Shown here piece by piece: positions 18,984-30,897 of a stretch of 64,000 nt of DNA. The stretch covers positions 1,054,001 to 1,118,000 of the forward strand of contig NZ_JACLQD010000001.1 in the NCBI RefSeq assembly GCF_014243445.1. The letters are read 5' to 3'. Numbering within the stretch: position 1 is the first letter of the stretch; each line of letters starts with the position of its first letter. Under the pieces are notes generated by a model that saw nothing but the letters and a program-made list of their open reading frames with translations, searched no databases and had not been told where the DNA came from. Position numbers and translations under genes: made by a program. This DNA comes from Paragemmobacter straminiformis. GTDB lineage: Bacteria; Pseudomonadota; Alphaproteobacteria; Rhodobacterales; Rhodobacteraceae.

Positions 18984-19907
18984 ATGCGTATTCACCATCA
19001 CTGGCAGGGACTTCCCCGCGATGCACAGGGCGCTTCCGTCGCCATGGGCAATTTCGACGGCGTCCACCTCGGCCACCGCTCGGTGATCGACCGCGCGCGC
19101 GGCGCGGCCCCCTTGGGTGTCGTGACCTTCGAACCCCATCCGCGTCAGGTCTTTGCCCCCGACGCATCCCCCTTCCGCCTGATGAACGCCGAAGCCCGCG
19201 CCAACCGTCTTGCGAAACTTGGCGTGGCCGAGCTTTACGAACTTCCCTTCGATGCCACCCTGTCCGGCCTGTCCCCTGCCGAATTCGCAAGCCAGGTGCT
19301 GGTGCAGGGATTGGGCATCTCGCATGTCGTCGTCGGCGCCGACTTCCGCTTCGGCAAGGGCCGCGCGGGCACGGCCGAAGACCTCGCCACGCTGGGCCGC
19401 GACCTCGGCTTTGCGGTCACCATCGCCCCCCTCTTGGCCATCGACGGGCAAGAGGTGTCATCCACCGCCATCCGCGCCGCGCTGGCCGAGGGCCGCCCCC
19501 GCGCGGCGGCCGCCATGCTCGGCCACTGGCACCGGATCGAGGGCGAGGTGATCCACGGCGAGAAGCGCGGCCGCGAACTGGGCTACCCCACAGCCAACAT
19601 GTCGGTAGACGGGCTGCACCTGCCCCGCCTCGGTGTCTATGCCGTGCGCGCCGATGTCCTGACGGGCCCGCAGGCGGGCAGCTACATGGGGGCCGCCAGC
19701 CTTGGCGTGCGGCCGATGTTCGGGGTGAACCGGCCCAACCTCGAAACCTTCCTTCTCGATTTCAAGGGCGATCTTTACGGCCAGCACATCTCGATCGGTT
19801 TCGTCGACTACCTCCGCCCCGAACTGAAATTCGACGGCCTCCCCGCCCTCATCACCCAGATGGACGCCGACTGCGTCAAGGCGCGCGAAATCCTCTCCGC
19901 GCTCTGA
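18984..19907 (+). CDS. ribF: Bifunctional riboflavin kinase / FAD synthetase
   Basis: A 307-residue enzyme that makes FMN and FAD from riboflavin. The N-terminal nucleotidyltransferase domain (to about residue 180) has AMGNFDGVHLGH (20-31) and VVGADFRFGKGRAG. The C-terminal riboflavin kinase domain begins near GEVIHGEKRGRELGYPTANM, with the P-T-A-N metal motif, and ends IGFVDYLRPELKFDGL. The ATG at 18984 is preceded by GGGGTAAG. A two-hairpin element begins 3 nt after the stop. Confidence 0.97.
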   Translation: MRIHHHWQGLPRDAQGASVAMGNFDGVHLGHRSVIDRARGAAPLGVVTFEPHPRQVFAPDASPFRLMNAEARANRLAKLGVAELYELPFDATLSGLSPAEFASQVLVQGLGISHVVVGADFRFGKGRAGTAEDLATLGRDLGFAVTIAPLLAIDGQEVSSTAIRAALAEGRPRAAAAMLGHWHRIEGEVIHGEKRGRELGYPTANMSVDGLHLPRLGVYAVRADVLTGPQAGSYMGAASLGVRPMFGVNRPNLETFLLDFKGDLYGQHISIGFVDYLRPELKFDGLPALITQMDADCVKAREILSAL

Positions 19908-19910
19908 CAG

Positions 19911-19955
19911 GCAAATTTCTTCGAAGAAATTTGCAAATCCGTCCGAACGGATTTG
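19911..19955. repeat. Two-hairpin element C, copy 1, directly after the ribF stop
   Basis: Hairpin one is a perfect 24-nt palindrome, arm GCAAATTTCTTC (19911-19934). Hairpin two is CAAATCCGT, loop CCGA, ACGGATTTG (19934-19955). The same 24-nt palindrome recurs at 29109-29132 next to a near-identical second hairpin. It lies 3 nt after a stop codon and 43 bp before the next gene; there is no clean U tract. Confidence 0.9.
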
Positions 19956-19997
19956 GCCCCCCTTCCCTTCCGCCCGCCAAACGGGCACCTTTCCCCC

Positions 19998-20453
19998 ATG
20001 ACCGAAAAACTCCGCCCGCGCTTTTGGGAAACCGTTCCCCTGAACAAGATGACCGCCCCCGAATGGGAGGCGCTCTGCGACGGCTGCGGCAAATGCTGCC
20101 TGAACAAGATCGAATACGAAGACACGGGCGAGGTGGAATACACCCGCGTCGCCTGCCGCCTGCTCGACGGCGAAACCTGCCGCTGCACGCAATACCCGAT
20201 CCGCCACCAGTTCGTGCCCGATTGCGTGCGCCTCACGCCCAAGACCTTGCCGAAAATCGCCTATTGGATGCCCGCAAGCTGCGCCTACAAACTGCTTCAT
20301 CAGGGCAAGACCCTTCCCGACTGGCACCCCCTCGTCACCGGCGACCCCGACAGCACGCACAAGGCGGGCCGCTCGGTCCGTGGCCTGACCGTGCCGGAGT
20401 TCGAGGTCGACGAGGAAGATTGGGACGATTACATCATCGAGGACCAGACCTGA
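19998..20453 (+). CDS. YcgN family cysteine cluster protein (UPF0260)
   Basis: A 151-residue cytosolic protein with a zinc/iron-sulfur-like cysteine cluster, CDGCGKCCLNK, followed by TRVACRLLDGETCRCTQY and VPDCVRL. Family function is unknown (UPF0260). The ATG at 19998 fits the family N-terminus WETVPLNKMTAPEWEALCDG. Its stop overlaps the next start (TGATG), so it is coupled to the threonine aldolase-like gene. Confidence 0.92.
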   Translation: MTEKLRPRFWETVPLNKMTAPEWEALCDGCGKCCLNKIEYEDTGEVEYTRVACRLLDGETCRCTQYPIRHQFVPDCVRLTPKTLPKIAYWMPASCAYKLLHQGKTLPDWHPLVTGDPDSTHKAGRSVRGLTVPEFEVDEEDWDDYIIEDQT

Positions 20454-21487
20454 TGTTCTTTGCCTCCGACAACACCTCCGGCGCTCCGGCCGAGGTGATG
20501 AACGCCCTGCTCCGCGCCAACGAAGGCTATGACCGCAGCTACGGCAACGACCGCATCATGGCCGATGTCACCGCCCGCATCCGCGACCTTTTCGAAGCGC
20601 CCGAGGCTGCGGTCTACCTCGTCCCCACCGGCACCGCCGCCAATGCCCTCGCCATCGCCACCCTCACCCCGCCCTGGGGTGCCGTGTTCTGCCACCGCCA
20701 CGCCCATATCGCCGAGGATGAATGCGGCGCGCCGGAATTCTACGCCTCGGGCGCGAAGCTCGTCCTCGTCGAAGGCGCGCATGGCCGCATGACACCCGAA
20801 ACCCTGGCCGCCGCCCTTGCCACCACGGGGGCAAGCGGCGTCCACGGCGTGCAGCGCGGCATGCTCTCGCTCACCAACGTGACCGAGGCGGGAACCCTCT
20901 ACACCCCCGCCGAGATCGCCGCCCTCACCGCCTTGGCCAAGGCCCACGGCCTGCCCTGCCACCTCGACGGCGCGCGCTTTGCCAATGCCATCGTGGCAAC
21001 GAAATCCTCCCCCGCCGAAATGACATGGCGCGCGGGCATCGACGTGCTTTCCTTCGGCGGCACCAAGAACGGCCTTCTCGGTGTCGAGGCGGTGGTTTTC
21101 TTCGACCCCGCCAAGGCGTGGGAGTTCGAGCTGCGCCGCAAACGCGGCGGTCACCTCTTTTCCAAGCACCGTTTCCTGTCGGCCCAGATGCAGGCCTATC
21201 TGGCCGACAACCTCTGGCTCCGCCTCGCCGTCCACGCCAACGACATGGCCGCACGGCTCTGGCAGGGCATCGCGGCCTTGCCCCATGCGGCGCTGACCCA
21301 TCCCTCGCAAGCGAACATCGTCTTCGCCAATTGGGAAGCGGGCGGCCACGACCGGCTGCAAGCCGCAGGGGCCATCTACTACGATCTGCGCCCCACGCCC
21401 GAAGGCCGCGAAACCGCCCGCATGGTCACAAGCTGGAACACCACCACCGACCACGTCGACGATTTCGTCACAGCCCTCAGGGGCTGA
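20453..21487 (+). CDS. Low-specificity L-threonine aldolase / beta-eliminating lyase family
   Basis: A 344-residue fold type I PLP enzyme. FASDNTSGAP opens the protein; LVPTGTAANALAI is the PLP phosphate loop; CHLDGARFANAI provides the ring-stacking Asp; SFGGTKNG places the Schiff-base lysine at residue 205. The family cleaves threonine or allo-threonine to glycine and acetaldehyde. The ATG overlaps the YcgN stop by 1 nt. It is followed by repeat B copy 3. Confidence 0.92.
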   Translation: MFFASDNTSGAPAEVMNALLRANEGYDRSYGNDRIMADVTARIRDLFEAPEAAVYLVPTGTAANALAIATLTPPWGAVFCHRHAHIAEDECGAPEFYASGAKLVLVEGAHGRMTPETLAAALATTGASGVHGVQRGMLSLTNVTEAGTLYTPAEIAALTALAKAHGLPCHLDGARFANAIVATKSSPAEMTWRAGIDVLSFGGTKNGLLGVEAVVFFDPAKAWEFELRRKRGGHLFSKHRFLSAQMQAYLADNLWLRLAVHANDMAARLWQGIAALPHAALTHPSQANIVFANWEAGGHDRLQAAGAIYYDLRPTPEGRETARMVTSWNTTTDHVDDFVTALRG

Positions 21488-21501
21488 CGCGCCCGCCCCC
21501 G

Positions 21502-21573
21502 CTTTCACACCCGCTCAAATATCCTCGGGGGGACGCCGCCCCCTTGGCGGCGCGGGGGGCAGACAGCCCCCCG
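21502..21573 (+). repeat. Dispersed repeat B, copy 3
   Basis: GCTTTCACACCCGCTCAAAT then ATCCTCGGGGGG, hairpin CGCCGCC/GGCGGCG, then GGGGGGC, AGACA, GCCCCCC, the last 19 nt identical to copy 2. It lies 15 bp after the threonine aldolase stop, in the spacer before a convergent gene. Confidence 0.8.
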
Positions 21574-21639
21574 TCGCACCCGTTCACCCCGCGCCACGCC
21601 CAGAGGCCCCGCACAGGGCAAAGTCGCCCGCCGCCAAGG

Positions 21640-22233
21640 CTAGGCCCCCGCCAGATGCGCCTCCAGATCGTCCAGCCGGTCCTGCCCCCAGAACCGCGCG
21701 CCTTCCGTCACGAAGAACGGCACGCCGAAAACGCCCTTTGACACCGCCTCTTCCAGATTTCCGGCATAGGTCTCGGCCGCCATCAGCATCCCCCGATCCG
21801 CGACCTTGGGATCGAAACCGTTCTCTGCCAGCGCCGCATGGATCACCTCGTCCTCCGAGATGTCCTTGCCTTCGGCCCACATCGCCCGCCCGATGGCCAG
21901 AACATAGCCCGCCAGATCGCCGCCCCCCGCCGCCTGCGCCGCAATCAGCGCATAGGCCGCAGGCGCAGGGTTCGCCCCGCGAAACAACGGGTCTGCCGTC
22001 ATCCTGACACCCAGCTTCCTGGCCTGCCGCGCGAGATCCTCGGCGGAATAGCTCACCCGTGACGGATGCCGATCGGCCCGCACCTTGCCCCCCGTGCGCG
22101 GAAACAGCGCCAGCGCATCAAGCGGCTTGTAGACCAGCGTCGCCCCGTGCAGTGCCGCAATCTCGGCAGGCCGCCGTCCGGCCAGATAGACCCACGGCGA
22201 TTGCAGCGCCAAAAAGTACTCAATCTGCGCCAT
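21640..22233 (-). CDS. 2-hydroxychromene-2-carboxylate isomerase / DsbA-fold glutathione transferase (kappa) family
   Basis: A 197-residue DsbA-like thioredoxin-fold protein. [20 protein letters not shown] carries the kappa-class SPW-x-Y catalytic serine region instead of CxxC. GAVFGVPFF-type ending appears as [19 protein letters not shown] (cis-Pro) and the C-terminus has [13 protein letters not shown]. Members act in aromatic degradation or glutathione transfer; no other aromatic genes are nearby. ATG at 22233; longer in-frame starts add unrelated sequence. It is divergent from prs. Confidence 0.88.
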   Translation of the reverse strand: MAQIEYFLALQSPWVYLAGRRPAEIAALHGATLVYKPLDALALFPRTGGKVRADRHPSRVSYSAEDLARQARKLGVRMTADPLFRGANPAPAAYALIAAQAAGGGDLAGYVLAIGRAMWAEGKDISEDEVIHAALAENGFDPKVADRGMLMAAETYAGNLEEAVSKGVFGVPFFVTEGARFWGQDRLDDLEAHLAGA

Positions 22234-22322
22234 TTCCGCACCCCGCCCTTCGCCCGTGTTTCCAAGAGCGTAACGCGGTGCTAAGGCACAACCAACCCGA
22301 ATCCGAGCCCACCGGAGTAACC

Positions 22323-23342
22323 ATGCCCGCAATCACCGAGCCGAAACTCATTTCCGGCAACGCGAACCTGTCTCTCGCCAAATCCATCGCCCGCCGCATG
22401 TCGATGCATCGCGGCATGTCGGTGAACCTCGTCGACGCCCGCGTCGAACGGTTCAACGACCAAGAGATTTTCGTCGAGGTGTTCGAGAACGTGCGGGGCG
22501 AGGACATGTATGTCATCCAGCCCACCTCGAACCCCGCAAACGACAACCTGATGGAACTGCTGATCATGGTCGATGCGCTCCGCCGCTCCTCGGCCAGCCG
22601 CATCACCGCCGTGATCCCCTATTTCGGCTACGCGCGGCAAGACCGCCGCGCCAAGGCCCGCACGCCGATCAGCGCCAAGCTCGTCGCCAACCTGATCGCC
22701 GAGGCAGGCGTTGACCGCGTCCTCACCCTCGACCTGCACGCCGCGCAAATTCAGGGTTTCTTCGACCTTCCGGTCGACAACCTCTACGCCTCGCCGGTGT
22801 TCGCGCTCGACATCGAACACAACTTCAAGGGCCAGATGGATGACCTCATGGTCGTCTCGCCCGACGTGGGCGGCGTGGCCCGCGCGCGCGAACTCGCCAA
22901 GCGCATCCATGCCCCGCTCGCCATCGTCGACAAGCGCCGCGAAAAGGCGGGCGAAGTCGCGGAAATGACCGTGATCGGCAATGTCGCGGGCAAGAAATGC
23001 ATCATCGTCGATGACATCTGCGACACCGCCGGCACGCTGTGCAAAGCGGCCGAAGTCCTTATGGAAAACGGCGCGACCGAGGTGCATTCCTACATCACCC
23101 ACGGCGTGCTGTCCGGCCCCGCCGTGGAACGCATCACCAAATCGGTGATGAAATCGCTCGTCATCACCGACAGCATCGAACCGACCGACAAGGTCAAGGC
23201 CGCGCCCAATATCCGCATCGTGCCCACCGCACCGATGTTCGCCCAAGCCATCCTGAACATCTGGAACGGCACCTCGGTCTCGTCGCTGTTCGAAACCGAC
23301 ACCCTCGTTCCGATCTACGAAGGCATGTACCAGCGCGCCTGA
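22323..23342 (+). CDS. prs: Ribose-phosphate pyrophosphokinase
   Basis: A 339-residue PRPP synthase, making the precursor of purines, pyrimidines, His and Trp. [19 protein letters not shown] is the flexible ATP region, [20 protein letters not shown] the catalytic loop, [17 protein letters not shown] the ribose phosphate region and [14 protein letters not shown] the PRPP motif. It is somewhat longer than the approximately 315-residue enterobacterial enzyme, as usual in alphaproteobacteria. ATG at 22323 follows CCGGAGTAACC. An imperfect GC-rich stem at 23370-23400 may terminate it. Confidence 0.97.
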   Translation: MPAITEPKLISGNANLSLAKSIARRMSMHRGMSVNLVDARVERFNDQEIFVEVFENVRGEDMYVIQPTSNPANDNLMELLIMVDALRRSSASRITAVIPYFGYARQDRRAKARTPISAKLVANLIAEAGVDRVLTLDLHAAQIQGFFDLPVDNLYASPVFALDIEHNFKGQMDDLMVVSPDVGGVARARELAKRIHAPLAIVDKRREKAGEVAEMTVIGNVAGKKCIIVDDICDTAGTLCKAAEVLMENGATEVHSYITHGVLSGPAVERITKSVMKSLVITDSIEPTDKVKAAPNIRIVPTAPMFAQAILNIWNGTSVSSLFETDTLVPIYEGMYQRA

Positions 23343-23423
23343 CAGGGGGCGCGGCCCGTCCCGCCAAGCGCCCCTCCTCCCTTTGCAAAGCGGGGGGGCT
23401 GCGGCGCGGCGGGACTTGGCCGC

Positions 23424-23789
23424 CTACTCGACCTCCCACAAATCCTCGTCCCGCACGGGGCCGATCGCCGTCCAGTCCGCCCGCAATTGCGCAACGCGCG
23501 TATCGCTCCATGTGCGAAAGACCAGGTGGAACCCCGTCGCGGTCACCTCTTCCGCCGACAGATCGGCGCGGATGTTCGACTTGTGGTCCATATCCCAAAG
23601 CGAAATGCCGACCATCACCGCGGGCTTTGCAAGGAACGGTTCGGCAAAGACAATCACATGGCGGCTTTCCCGCCGCCCTTCGCCGGTCCACATCGGCCCG
23701 TCCGTCGCGTAATCCGAAAACAGCATCCGGCTTCCCTGCTGGATACCCATCGGCCCGCTGATCACCTGTCGCTTCGGTTTCGAACTCAT
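23424..23789 (-). CDS. H-type lectin domain protein, small
   Basis: A 121-residue protein almost entirely occupied by an H-type lectin-like domain: SGPMGIQQGSRMLFSDYATD, then RRESRHVIVFAEPFLAKPAV and the closing NIRADLSAEEVTATGFHLVF. No signal peptide is visible. In animals the fold binds GalNAc; bacterial stand-alone copies, common in Rhodobacteraceae, are uncharacterised. The start is ATG at 23789 (or GTG at 23795). A TATAAT box lies only 8 nt before the ATG on its strand, so the message may be leaderless or nearly so. Confidence 0.78.
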   Translation of the reverse strand: MSSKPKRQVISGPMGIQQGSRMLFSDYATDGPMWTGEGRRESRHVIVFAEPFLAKPAVMVGISLWDMDHKSNIRADLSAEEVTATGFHLVFRTWSDTRVAQLRADWTAIGPVRDEDLWEVE

Positions 23790-23835
23790 GGTCACTCATT
23801 ATACGGCTTTCGGGACGAAACATTGACCGAAAACA

Positions 23836-23870
23836 ACGAAAAAGGGCCCTGCCAGACGGCAGAGCCCCAA
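23836..23870 (-). terminator. Terminator of the atpHAGDC operon
   Basis: On the minus strand GGGGCTCTGCC, loop GTCT, GGCAGGGCCC, then TTTTTC, about 35 nt after atpC. A separate 10-bp inverted repeat, AAAGCGTTAA/TTAACGCTTT (23880-23906), overlaps the atpC stop codon just before it. Confidence 0.9.
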
Positions 23871-23904
23871 TTTTCGCCCAAAGCGTTAAGGAACGCTTAA
23901 CGCT

Positions 23905-24297
23905 TTACAGCCCAGCTGCCGCGCGCAGGGCCGCCATATCGGCGACCAGCTTGTCGGCAACGTCCTTGTCCTCGGTCGCGGCAGCGGCCTCGCGGGCCTC
24001 GACCATCAACGCGTCGAACAGGGCGGCGTTGGCTTCTTCCACCGGAACCGCGCGCTCGGCCAGAACCGAAACGCCCGCCGCCGTGATCTCGGCGAAACCG
24101 CCGGTGACCACATAGGCTTTGGTGCCGTCAGCGCCCAGCGCCTTCAGGATGCCGGGCCGCAGCGTGGTGATGGTCGGGGCATGCCCCTCCATCGCCGTCA
24201 GGTCGCCATCGGCGCCCGGAATCTGCACCTCGGTCGCGGCGACAGAGGCAAGCCTCCGTTCCGGCGAGACGAGGTCGAATTGCAGCGTGCCTGCCAT
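23905..24297 (-). CDS. atpC: F1 ATP synthase epsilon subunit
   Basis: A 130-residue rotor subunit. The N-terminal beta-sandwich has [13 protein letters not shown] and [19 protein letters not shown]; the C-terminal helical hairpin ends in RAAAGL. It couples catalysis to the c-ring and inhibits idle hydrolysis. Last gene of the operon, 9 nt after atpD. Confidence 0.97.
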   Translation of the reverse strand: MAGTLQFDLVSPERRLASVAATEVQIPGADGDLTAMEGHAPTITTLRPGILKALGADGTKAYVVTGGFAEITAAGVSVLAERAVPVEEANAALFDALMVEAREAAAATEDKDVADKLVADMAALRAAAGL

Positions 24298-24306
24298 GTC
24301 GCCCCC

Positions 24307-26633
<2,327 letters not shown>

Positions 26634-26655
26634 CGTTTATCTCCCTGCCCCGCCC

Positions 26656-28194
26656 TCAGGCGAAGTCTTTCGCGAACTTGTCCAGCTCGGCCCGGATCGC
26701 CTTCTCCAGATCGCCCGCAACCTTGCGGTCGTTCTTGGTGATGTCTTCCAGAAGGGCCTTGCCCGTGGTCCGCAGATGCTTCAGCAGGCCCGCTTCGAAC
26801 CGGCCAACGTCCTTCACCGCGATCTTGTCGAGGTAGCCGTTGGTGCCCGCGAAGATCACGCAGACGATCTCGGCGTTGGTCATGGGCGAATACTGGTTCT
26901 GCTTCATCAGCTCGGTCAGACGCGCGCCGCGGTTCAGCAGCTGCTGGGTCGAAGCGTCAAGGTCCGAACCGAACTGCGCAAAGGCCGCCATTTCGCGGTA
27001 CTGCGCCAGTTCGAGCTTCACCTTGCCGGCAACCGACTTCATCGCGTTCGTCTGCGCCGAAGAGCCGACGCGCGACACCGACAGACCGGTGTTCACAGCG
27101 GGGCGGATGCCCTGATAGAACAGTTCGGTTTCAAGGAAGATCTGCCCGTCGGTGATCGAGATCACGTTCGTCGGAATAAAGGCCGACACGTCGCCGCCCT
27201 GCGTTTCGATGATCGGCAGCGCGGTCAGCGAACCGGCACCGAAATCCTCGTTCAGCTTGGCCGACCGCTCCAGAAGGCGCGAGTGGAGGTAGAAAACGTC
27301 GCCCGGATAGGCTTCACGTCCCGGCGGACGGCGCAGCAGCAGCGACATCTGGCGGTAAGCCACGGCCTGCTTGGAAAGGTCATCATAGATGATCAGCGCA
27401 TGGCGGCCGTTGTCGCGGAAGAATTCCGCCATCGCGGTCGCCGAATAGGGCGCGAGGAACTGCATGGGCGCCGGGTCCGAAGCGGTCGCGGCCACGACGA
27501 TCGTGTAGTCGATCGCGCCGGTTTCTTCCAGCTTCTTCACAAGCTGCGCCACGGTCGAACGCTTCTGGCCGATGGCGACGTAGATGCAATACAGCTTCTT
27601 GCTCTCGTCGTTGCCAGCCGCTTCGTTGTACGACTTCTGGTTCAGAATGGTGTCGAGCGCCACGGCGGTCTTGCCGGTCTGGCGGTCGCCGATGATCAGT
27701 TCGCGCTGGCCACGGCCTACGGGGATCATCGCGTCCACGGCTTTCAGGCCGGTTGCCATCGGCTCGTGAACCGATTTGCGCGGGATGATGCCGGGGGCCT
27801 TCACGTCAGCGACGCGACGCTCGGTCGCCGCGATCGGGCCTTTGCCGTCGATCGGGTTGCCAAGGCCGTCAACGACACGGCCCAGCAGCGCGTTGCCGGC
27901 GGGCACGTCCACGATGGACTTGGTGCGCTTGACGGTGTCGCCTTCCTTGATGTCCTGGTCGGAACCGAAGATCACGACGCCGACGTTGTCGACTTCGAGG
28001 TTCAGCGCCATCCCGCGGATACCGCCGGGGAATTCCACCATTTCACCGGCCTGGACGTTGTCCAGCCCGTGCACACGGGCGATCCCGTCACCAACCGAAA
28101 TAACGCGGCCCACTTCGGCCACTTCGGCATCCTTGCCGAAGTTCTTGATCTGCTCTTTCAGGATCGCAGAGATCTCAGCAGCCTGAATTCCCAT
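26656..28194 (-). CDS. atpA: F1 ATP synthase alpha subunit
   Basis: A 512-residue non-catalytic nucleotide-binding subunit. Walker A GDRQTGKT is at 169-176; the arginine-finger region reads [17 protein letters not shown]. The ATG at 28194 overlaps the atpH stop (TGATG), and gives the standard MGIQAAEIS start; an upstream in-frame GTG is rejected. F0 genes are not in the window, as usual for alphaproteobacteria, where F0 and F1 operons are separate. Confidence 0.99.
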   Translation of the reverse strand: MGIQAAEISAILKEQIKNFGKDAEVAEVGRVISVGDGIARVHGLDNVQAGEMVEFPGGIRGMALNLEVDNVGVVIFGSDQDIKEGDTVKRTKSIVDVPAGNALLGRVVDGLGNPIDGKGPIAATERRVADVKAPGIIPRKSVHEPMATGLKAVDAMIPVGRGQRELIIGDRQTGKTAVALDTILNQKSYNEAAGNDESKKLYCIYVAIGQKRSTVAQLVKKLEETGAIDYTIVVAATASDPAPMQFLAPYSATAMAEFFRDNGRHALIIYDDLSKQAVAYRQMSLLLRRPPGREAYPGDVFYLHSRLLERSAKLNEDFGAGSLTALPIIETQGGDVSAFIPTNVISITDGQIFLETELFYQGIRPAVNTGLSVSRVGSSAQTNAMKSVAGKVKLELAQYREMAAFAQFGSDLDASTQQLLNRGARLTELMKQNQYSPMTNAEIVCVIFAGTNGYLDKIAVKDVGRFEAGLLKHLRTTGKALLEDITKNDRKVAGDLEKAIRAELDKFAKDFA

Positions 28195-28754
28195 CACCCA
28201 ACCTCTTTCATTGCATTCTGGAGAGCCGCGAGCTTCGACCGCACCGAAGTGTCGATCATGGTCGAGCCCAGCTTGACGACAAGACCACCGATAAGTGTCT
28301 CATCGACGGCGGTTTTCAATTTCACGTCCTTGCCCACCCGCGCTTTCAGCGTGTCGGCCAGTTTCTTCGCCTGATCGGCGGTCAGCGCCGCGGCGCTGGT
28401 CACTTCGGCGGTCACCTCGCCCTTTTCGGCGGCGATGCGCGCCAAAAGGTCGGTGACAAGCTGCGGCAGCACGAACAGGCGCCGCTTCTGCGCCATCAGC
28501 GCCAGCGTGTTTGCGACCAGCACAGACACGCCCATCTTGGCGGCGATGGCGGCAATGGCACCTGCCTGTTCGTCACGCGACACGACCGGCGAGCCGATCA
28601 TCGCGACAAGTTCGGGGCTTGCGGCCAAAGCCGCTGCAAGCGCGTCGGCATCCCGTTCCAGCGCCTTGAGGCCGCCTTCTTCCTTAGCAAGGTCGAAAAG
28701 CGCCGTGGCGTAGCGTGCGGCGATGCCGGAGGAGATCGAAGCTGGTTCGGACAC
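28194..28754 (-). CDS. atpH: F1 ATP synthase delta subunit
   Basis: A 186-residue peripheral stalk protein (OSCP-like). [20 protein letters not shown] is the N-terminal helical bundle; [20 protein letters not shown] followed by [16 protein letters not shown] is the conserved C-terminal region. The start is GTG at 28754, preceded by GGAAGGG; no suitable ATG exists. It is the first gene of the F1 operon. Confidence 0.97.
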   Translation of the reverse strand: MSEPASISSGIAARYATALFDLAKEEGGLKALERDADALAAALAASPELVAMIGSPVVSRDEQAGAIAAIAAKMGVSVLVANTLALMAQKRRLFVLPQLVTDLLARIAAEKGEVTAEVTSAAALTADQAKKLADTLKARVGKDVKLKTAVDETLIGGLVVKLGSTMIDTSVRSKLAALQNAMKEVG

Positions 28755-29136
28755 GTCAACCCTTCCGCTGTTTTCGCCCCGTCCCGCTGACCCGCAGGCA
28801 AAGGCTTCCCAAGGCGCACGCTGTTGCGCGCGTCGGTGTGAATTTGCGGCGTCATTAGCAGAGGTGCAGGAACCCCGCAACCGTCAAGGAAGCGTGAACG
28901 TGACTGATTTGGTCATGATTTTCTGGGGGTTTCGCCAAAGCGCCCGCCCCTGCGACTCTTTGCGCGGGGCGGGGGCGGCAAAGCGGGGTGCAAACCGCCA
29001 GAATCAGCGCGCTTTCCAGACCGTGCAACACCGTGCCCGACCCTGCGGCCCGCCCCTGCCGCCGCCGCCCCTGCCGGACAGCCGCGCCAAATCCGTCCGA
29101 ACGGATCTGCAAATTTCTTCGAAGAAATTTGCCCGC
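28755..29136. other. Upstream region of the F1-ATPase operon, no gene seen
   Basis: A 382-bp spacer between atpH and the methyltransferase gene. It should contain the F1 operon promoter; a TTGACG lies on the minus strand near 28885-28890 but no well-spaced -10 stands out. A GC-rich inverted repeat (GCGCCCGCCCC with GGGGCGGGGGC, about 28938-28976) and element C copy 2 occupy the distal half. Confidence 0.55.
29088..29132. repeat. Two-hairpin element C, copy 2, directly after the methyltransferase stop
   Basis: In the direction of the minus-strand gene the stop is followed after 4 nt by the same 24-nt palindrome as at 19911 (arm GCAAATTTCTTC, 29109-29132), then a CAGATCCGT/ACGGATTTG hairpin with one mismatch (29088-29109). 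Order relative to the upstream gene is the same as in copy 1. Confidence 0.9.
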
Positions 29137-29898
29137 TCAGTCGCCTTGCGTCATCGCAGGTTCCGGCACGCCCTTGCCCACGCCTTCCAGCACCCGCAAG
29201 GGCCGCCGCACCACCGCCCCCAGCCCCCCGCGCGTGGGGGCATAGACCTGCTTTGATGCCTCGACCATCAGCACCCCGCCCGCCAGCCACGGCCCGAAGC
29301 GCCGCCCGAAGCCTTCCCAGTAATCCGCCGTCCGCAGCCAGAACCGCCCCTGCGCGGGGGGCGAGAACAGCGCGGCGCAGGTGCGCTCCGGCGTAAAGCC
29401 GTGCCGCTTCAGCTGCGTTTCCAGCTGCGACATCGAATAGGGCCGGCCAAAGCCAAAGGGCGTTCCGTCCCGCCGCGACCACAGGCCCGACCGGTTCGGC
29501 ACGATGAACATCGCCTTCCCCCCCGGCCCCAGCACGCGATGCGCCTCTTGCAGCACCTCCGAAGGGTGTTCCGACGTTTCCAGCCCGTGCATCAGCACCA
29601 GCCGGTCGATGAACCCCGTCGAGATCGGCCAATGCTCCTCCTCGCACAGCACCGACACGTTCTCCAGTCCCGCAGGCCAGGGCATCACCCCCTGCGGCCC
29701 CGGCATCAGCCCGATTACCCGCCGCGCCTCGGTCAGGTAGGGTCGCAGCAGCGGCACGGCAAAACCGAAGCCCGCCACCGTCTGCCCCGCCTGCACCGGC
29801 CACAGCTTGACCACCTGATCGCGGATCGCCCGCTGCGCCACGCGGCCCAGCTGCGTGCGGTAATAGAAATTGCGAAGGTCGAGCACGTCGAGGTGCAT
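29137..29898 (-). CDS. SAM-dependent methyltransferase (class I, UbiE/UbiG-like)
   Basis: A 253-residue cytosolic protein. [20 protein letters not shown] replaces the usual E/D-x-G-x-G SAM loop, and [20 protein letters not shown] plus [17 protein letters not shown] are the post-I and motif III regions of class I methyltransferases. The altered SAM loop (GFGFA) is unusual. Target unknown. It is divergent from gloB (62-bp gap), a conserved pairing in Rhodobacterales. Start ATG at 29898. Confidence 0.82.
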   Translation of the reverse strand: MHLDVLDLRNFYYRTQLGRVAQRAIRDQVVKLWPVQAGQTVAGFGFAVPLLRPYLTEARRVIGLMPGPQGVMPWPAGLENVSVLCEEEHWPISTGFIDRLVLMHGLETSEHPSEVLQEAHRVLGPGGKAMFIVPNRSGLWSRRDGTPFGFGRPYSMSQLETQLKRHGFTPERTCAALFSPPAQGRFWLRTADYWEGFGRRFGPWLAGGVLMVEASKQVYAPTRGGLGAVVRRPLRVLEGVGKGVPEPAMTQGD

Positions 29899-29960
29899 TG
29901 CACTTGGCTTTCCTGCCGGTCCAGACTGGCGACAGCATACCCAAGACAGGGACAAAGACC

Positions 29961-30728
29961 ATGCCGCTCGAACTCGTCACCATCCCCTGCCTCAAGGACA
30001 ATTACGCCTACCTGATCCACGACCCCGAAACCGGCGAAACCGCCGTTGTCGACGTGCCCGAGGCCGCCCCCATCCTCGCGGCGCTCGGGCAGCGCGGCTG
30101 GCGGCTGACCGACATCTGGCTTACCCACCATCACTGGGACCATATCGACGGCGTCCCCGCCCTGCGCGACGCGACGGGCGCTCTGGTCACCGGGGCTGCG
30201 GCCGATGCCCACCGCCTGCCCCCGCTCGATTTGTCCCTGCCCGCGGACGGCAGCTTCACCCTCGGCCGCCACAGCGTCGAAACCCTCGAGGTTCCCGGCC
30301 ATACCGTCGGCCACATCGCCTTTCACATCCCCGCCGCAGGGCTTGCCTTCACCGGCGACAGCCTGATGGCCGCGGGCTGCGGCCGCCTGTTCGAAGGCAC
30401 CCCCGACCAGATGCACGCCAGCTTGCAGAAACTGGCGCGGCTGGCCCCCGGCACGCTGATCTGCTCGGGCCATGAATACACCGCCGCGAACATCCGCTTC
30501 GCCCTGACCCTTGAACCTTCCAACGCTGCGCTTATCTCTCGTGCAGACAAGGTGGCGACGCTGCGCGCAGGCGGGCATCCCACCGTTCCCGTCACCCTTG
30601 CCGAAGAACTGGCAACCAACCCCTTCCTCCGCACCCACAGCGCGGAAATAAGGGCCAACACCGCCCTTGGCACCGCCCCCGACGCCAAGGTTTTTGCCGA
30701 AATCCGGTCCCGCAAGGACAGCTTCTAG
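29961..30728 (+). CDS. gloB: Hydroxyacylglutathione hydrolase (glyoxalase II)
   Basis: A 255-residue metallo-beta-lactamase-fold enzyme that releases D-lactate and glutathione from S-lactoylglutathione. [11 protein letters not shown] is the THxHxDH metal motif, [12 protein letters not shown] the next ligand, [17 protein letters not shown] the bridging Asp, and [15 protein letters not shown] the glutathione-site His. The ATG at 29961 follows AGGGAC; a longer in-frame start would overlap the divergent methyltransferase gene. Confidence 0.96.
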   Translation: MPLELVTIPCLKDNYAYLIHDPETGETAVVDVPEAAPILAALGQRGWRLTDIWLTHHHWDHIDGVPALRDATGALVTGAAADAHRLPPLDLSLPADGSFTLGRHSVETLEVPGHTVGHIAFHIPAAGLAFTGDSLMAAGCGRLFEGTPDQMHASLQKLARLAPGTLICSGHEYTAANIRFALTLEPSNAALISRADKVATLRAGGHPTVPVTLAEELATNPFLRTHSAEIRANTALGTAPDAKVFAEIRSRKDSF

Positions 30729-30897
30729 GCATCCACCGCCACCAAACGATCACTTTTTCCGGTCCTTTGGCGGCAAAGCGAAATTAGCGCCAATTTGTCC
30801 TTGAAGTGCGGCGAATAAAGCCGAAGTCTAAGGGCATGAGGCCACGGCTGGATCGGGTCCGTCGACCCGTCCGGCCCGCAGGACAGGAGCACCCAAC

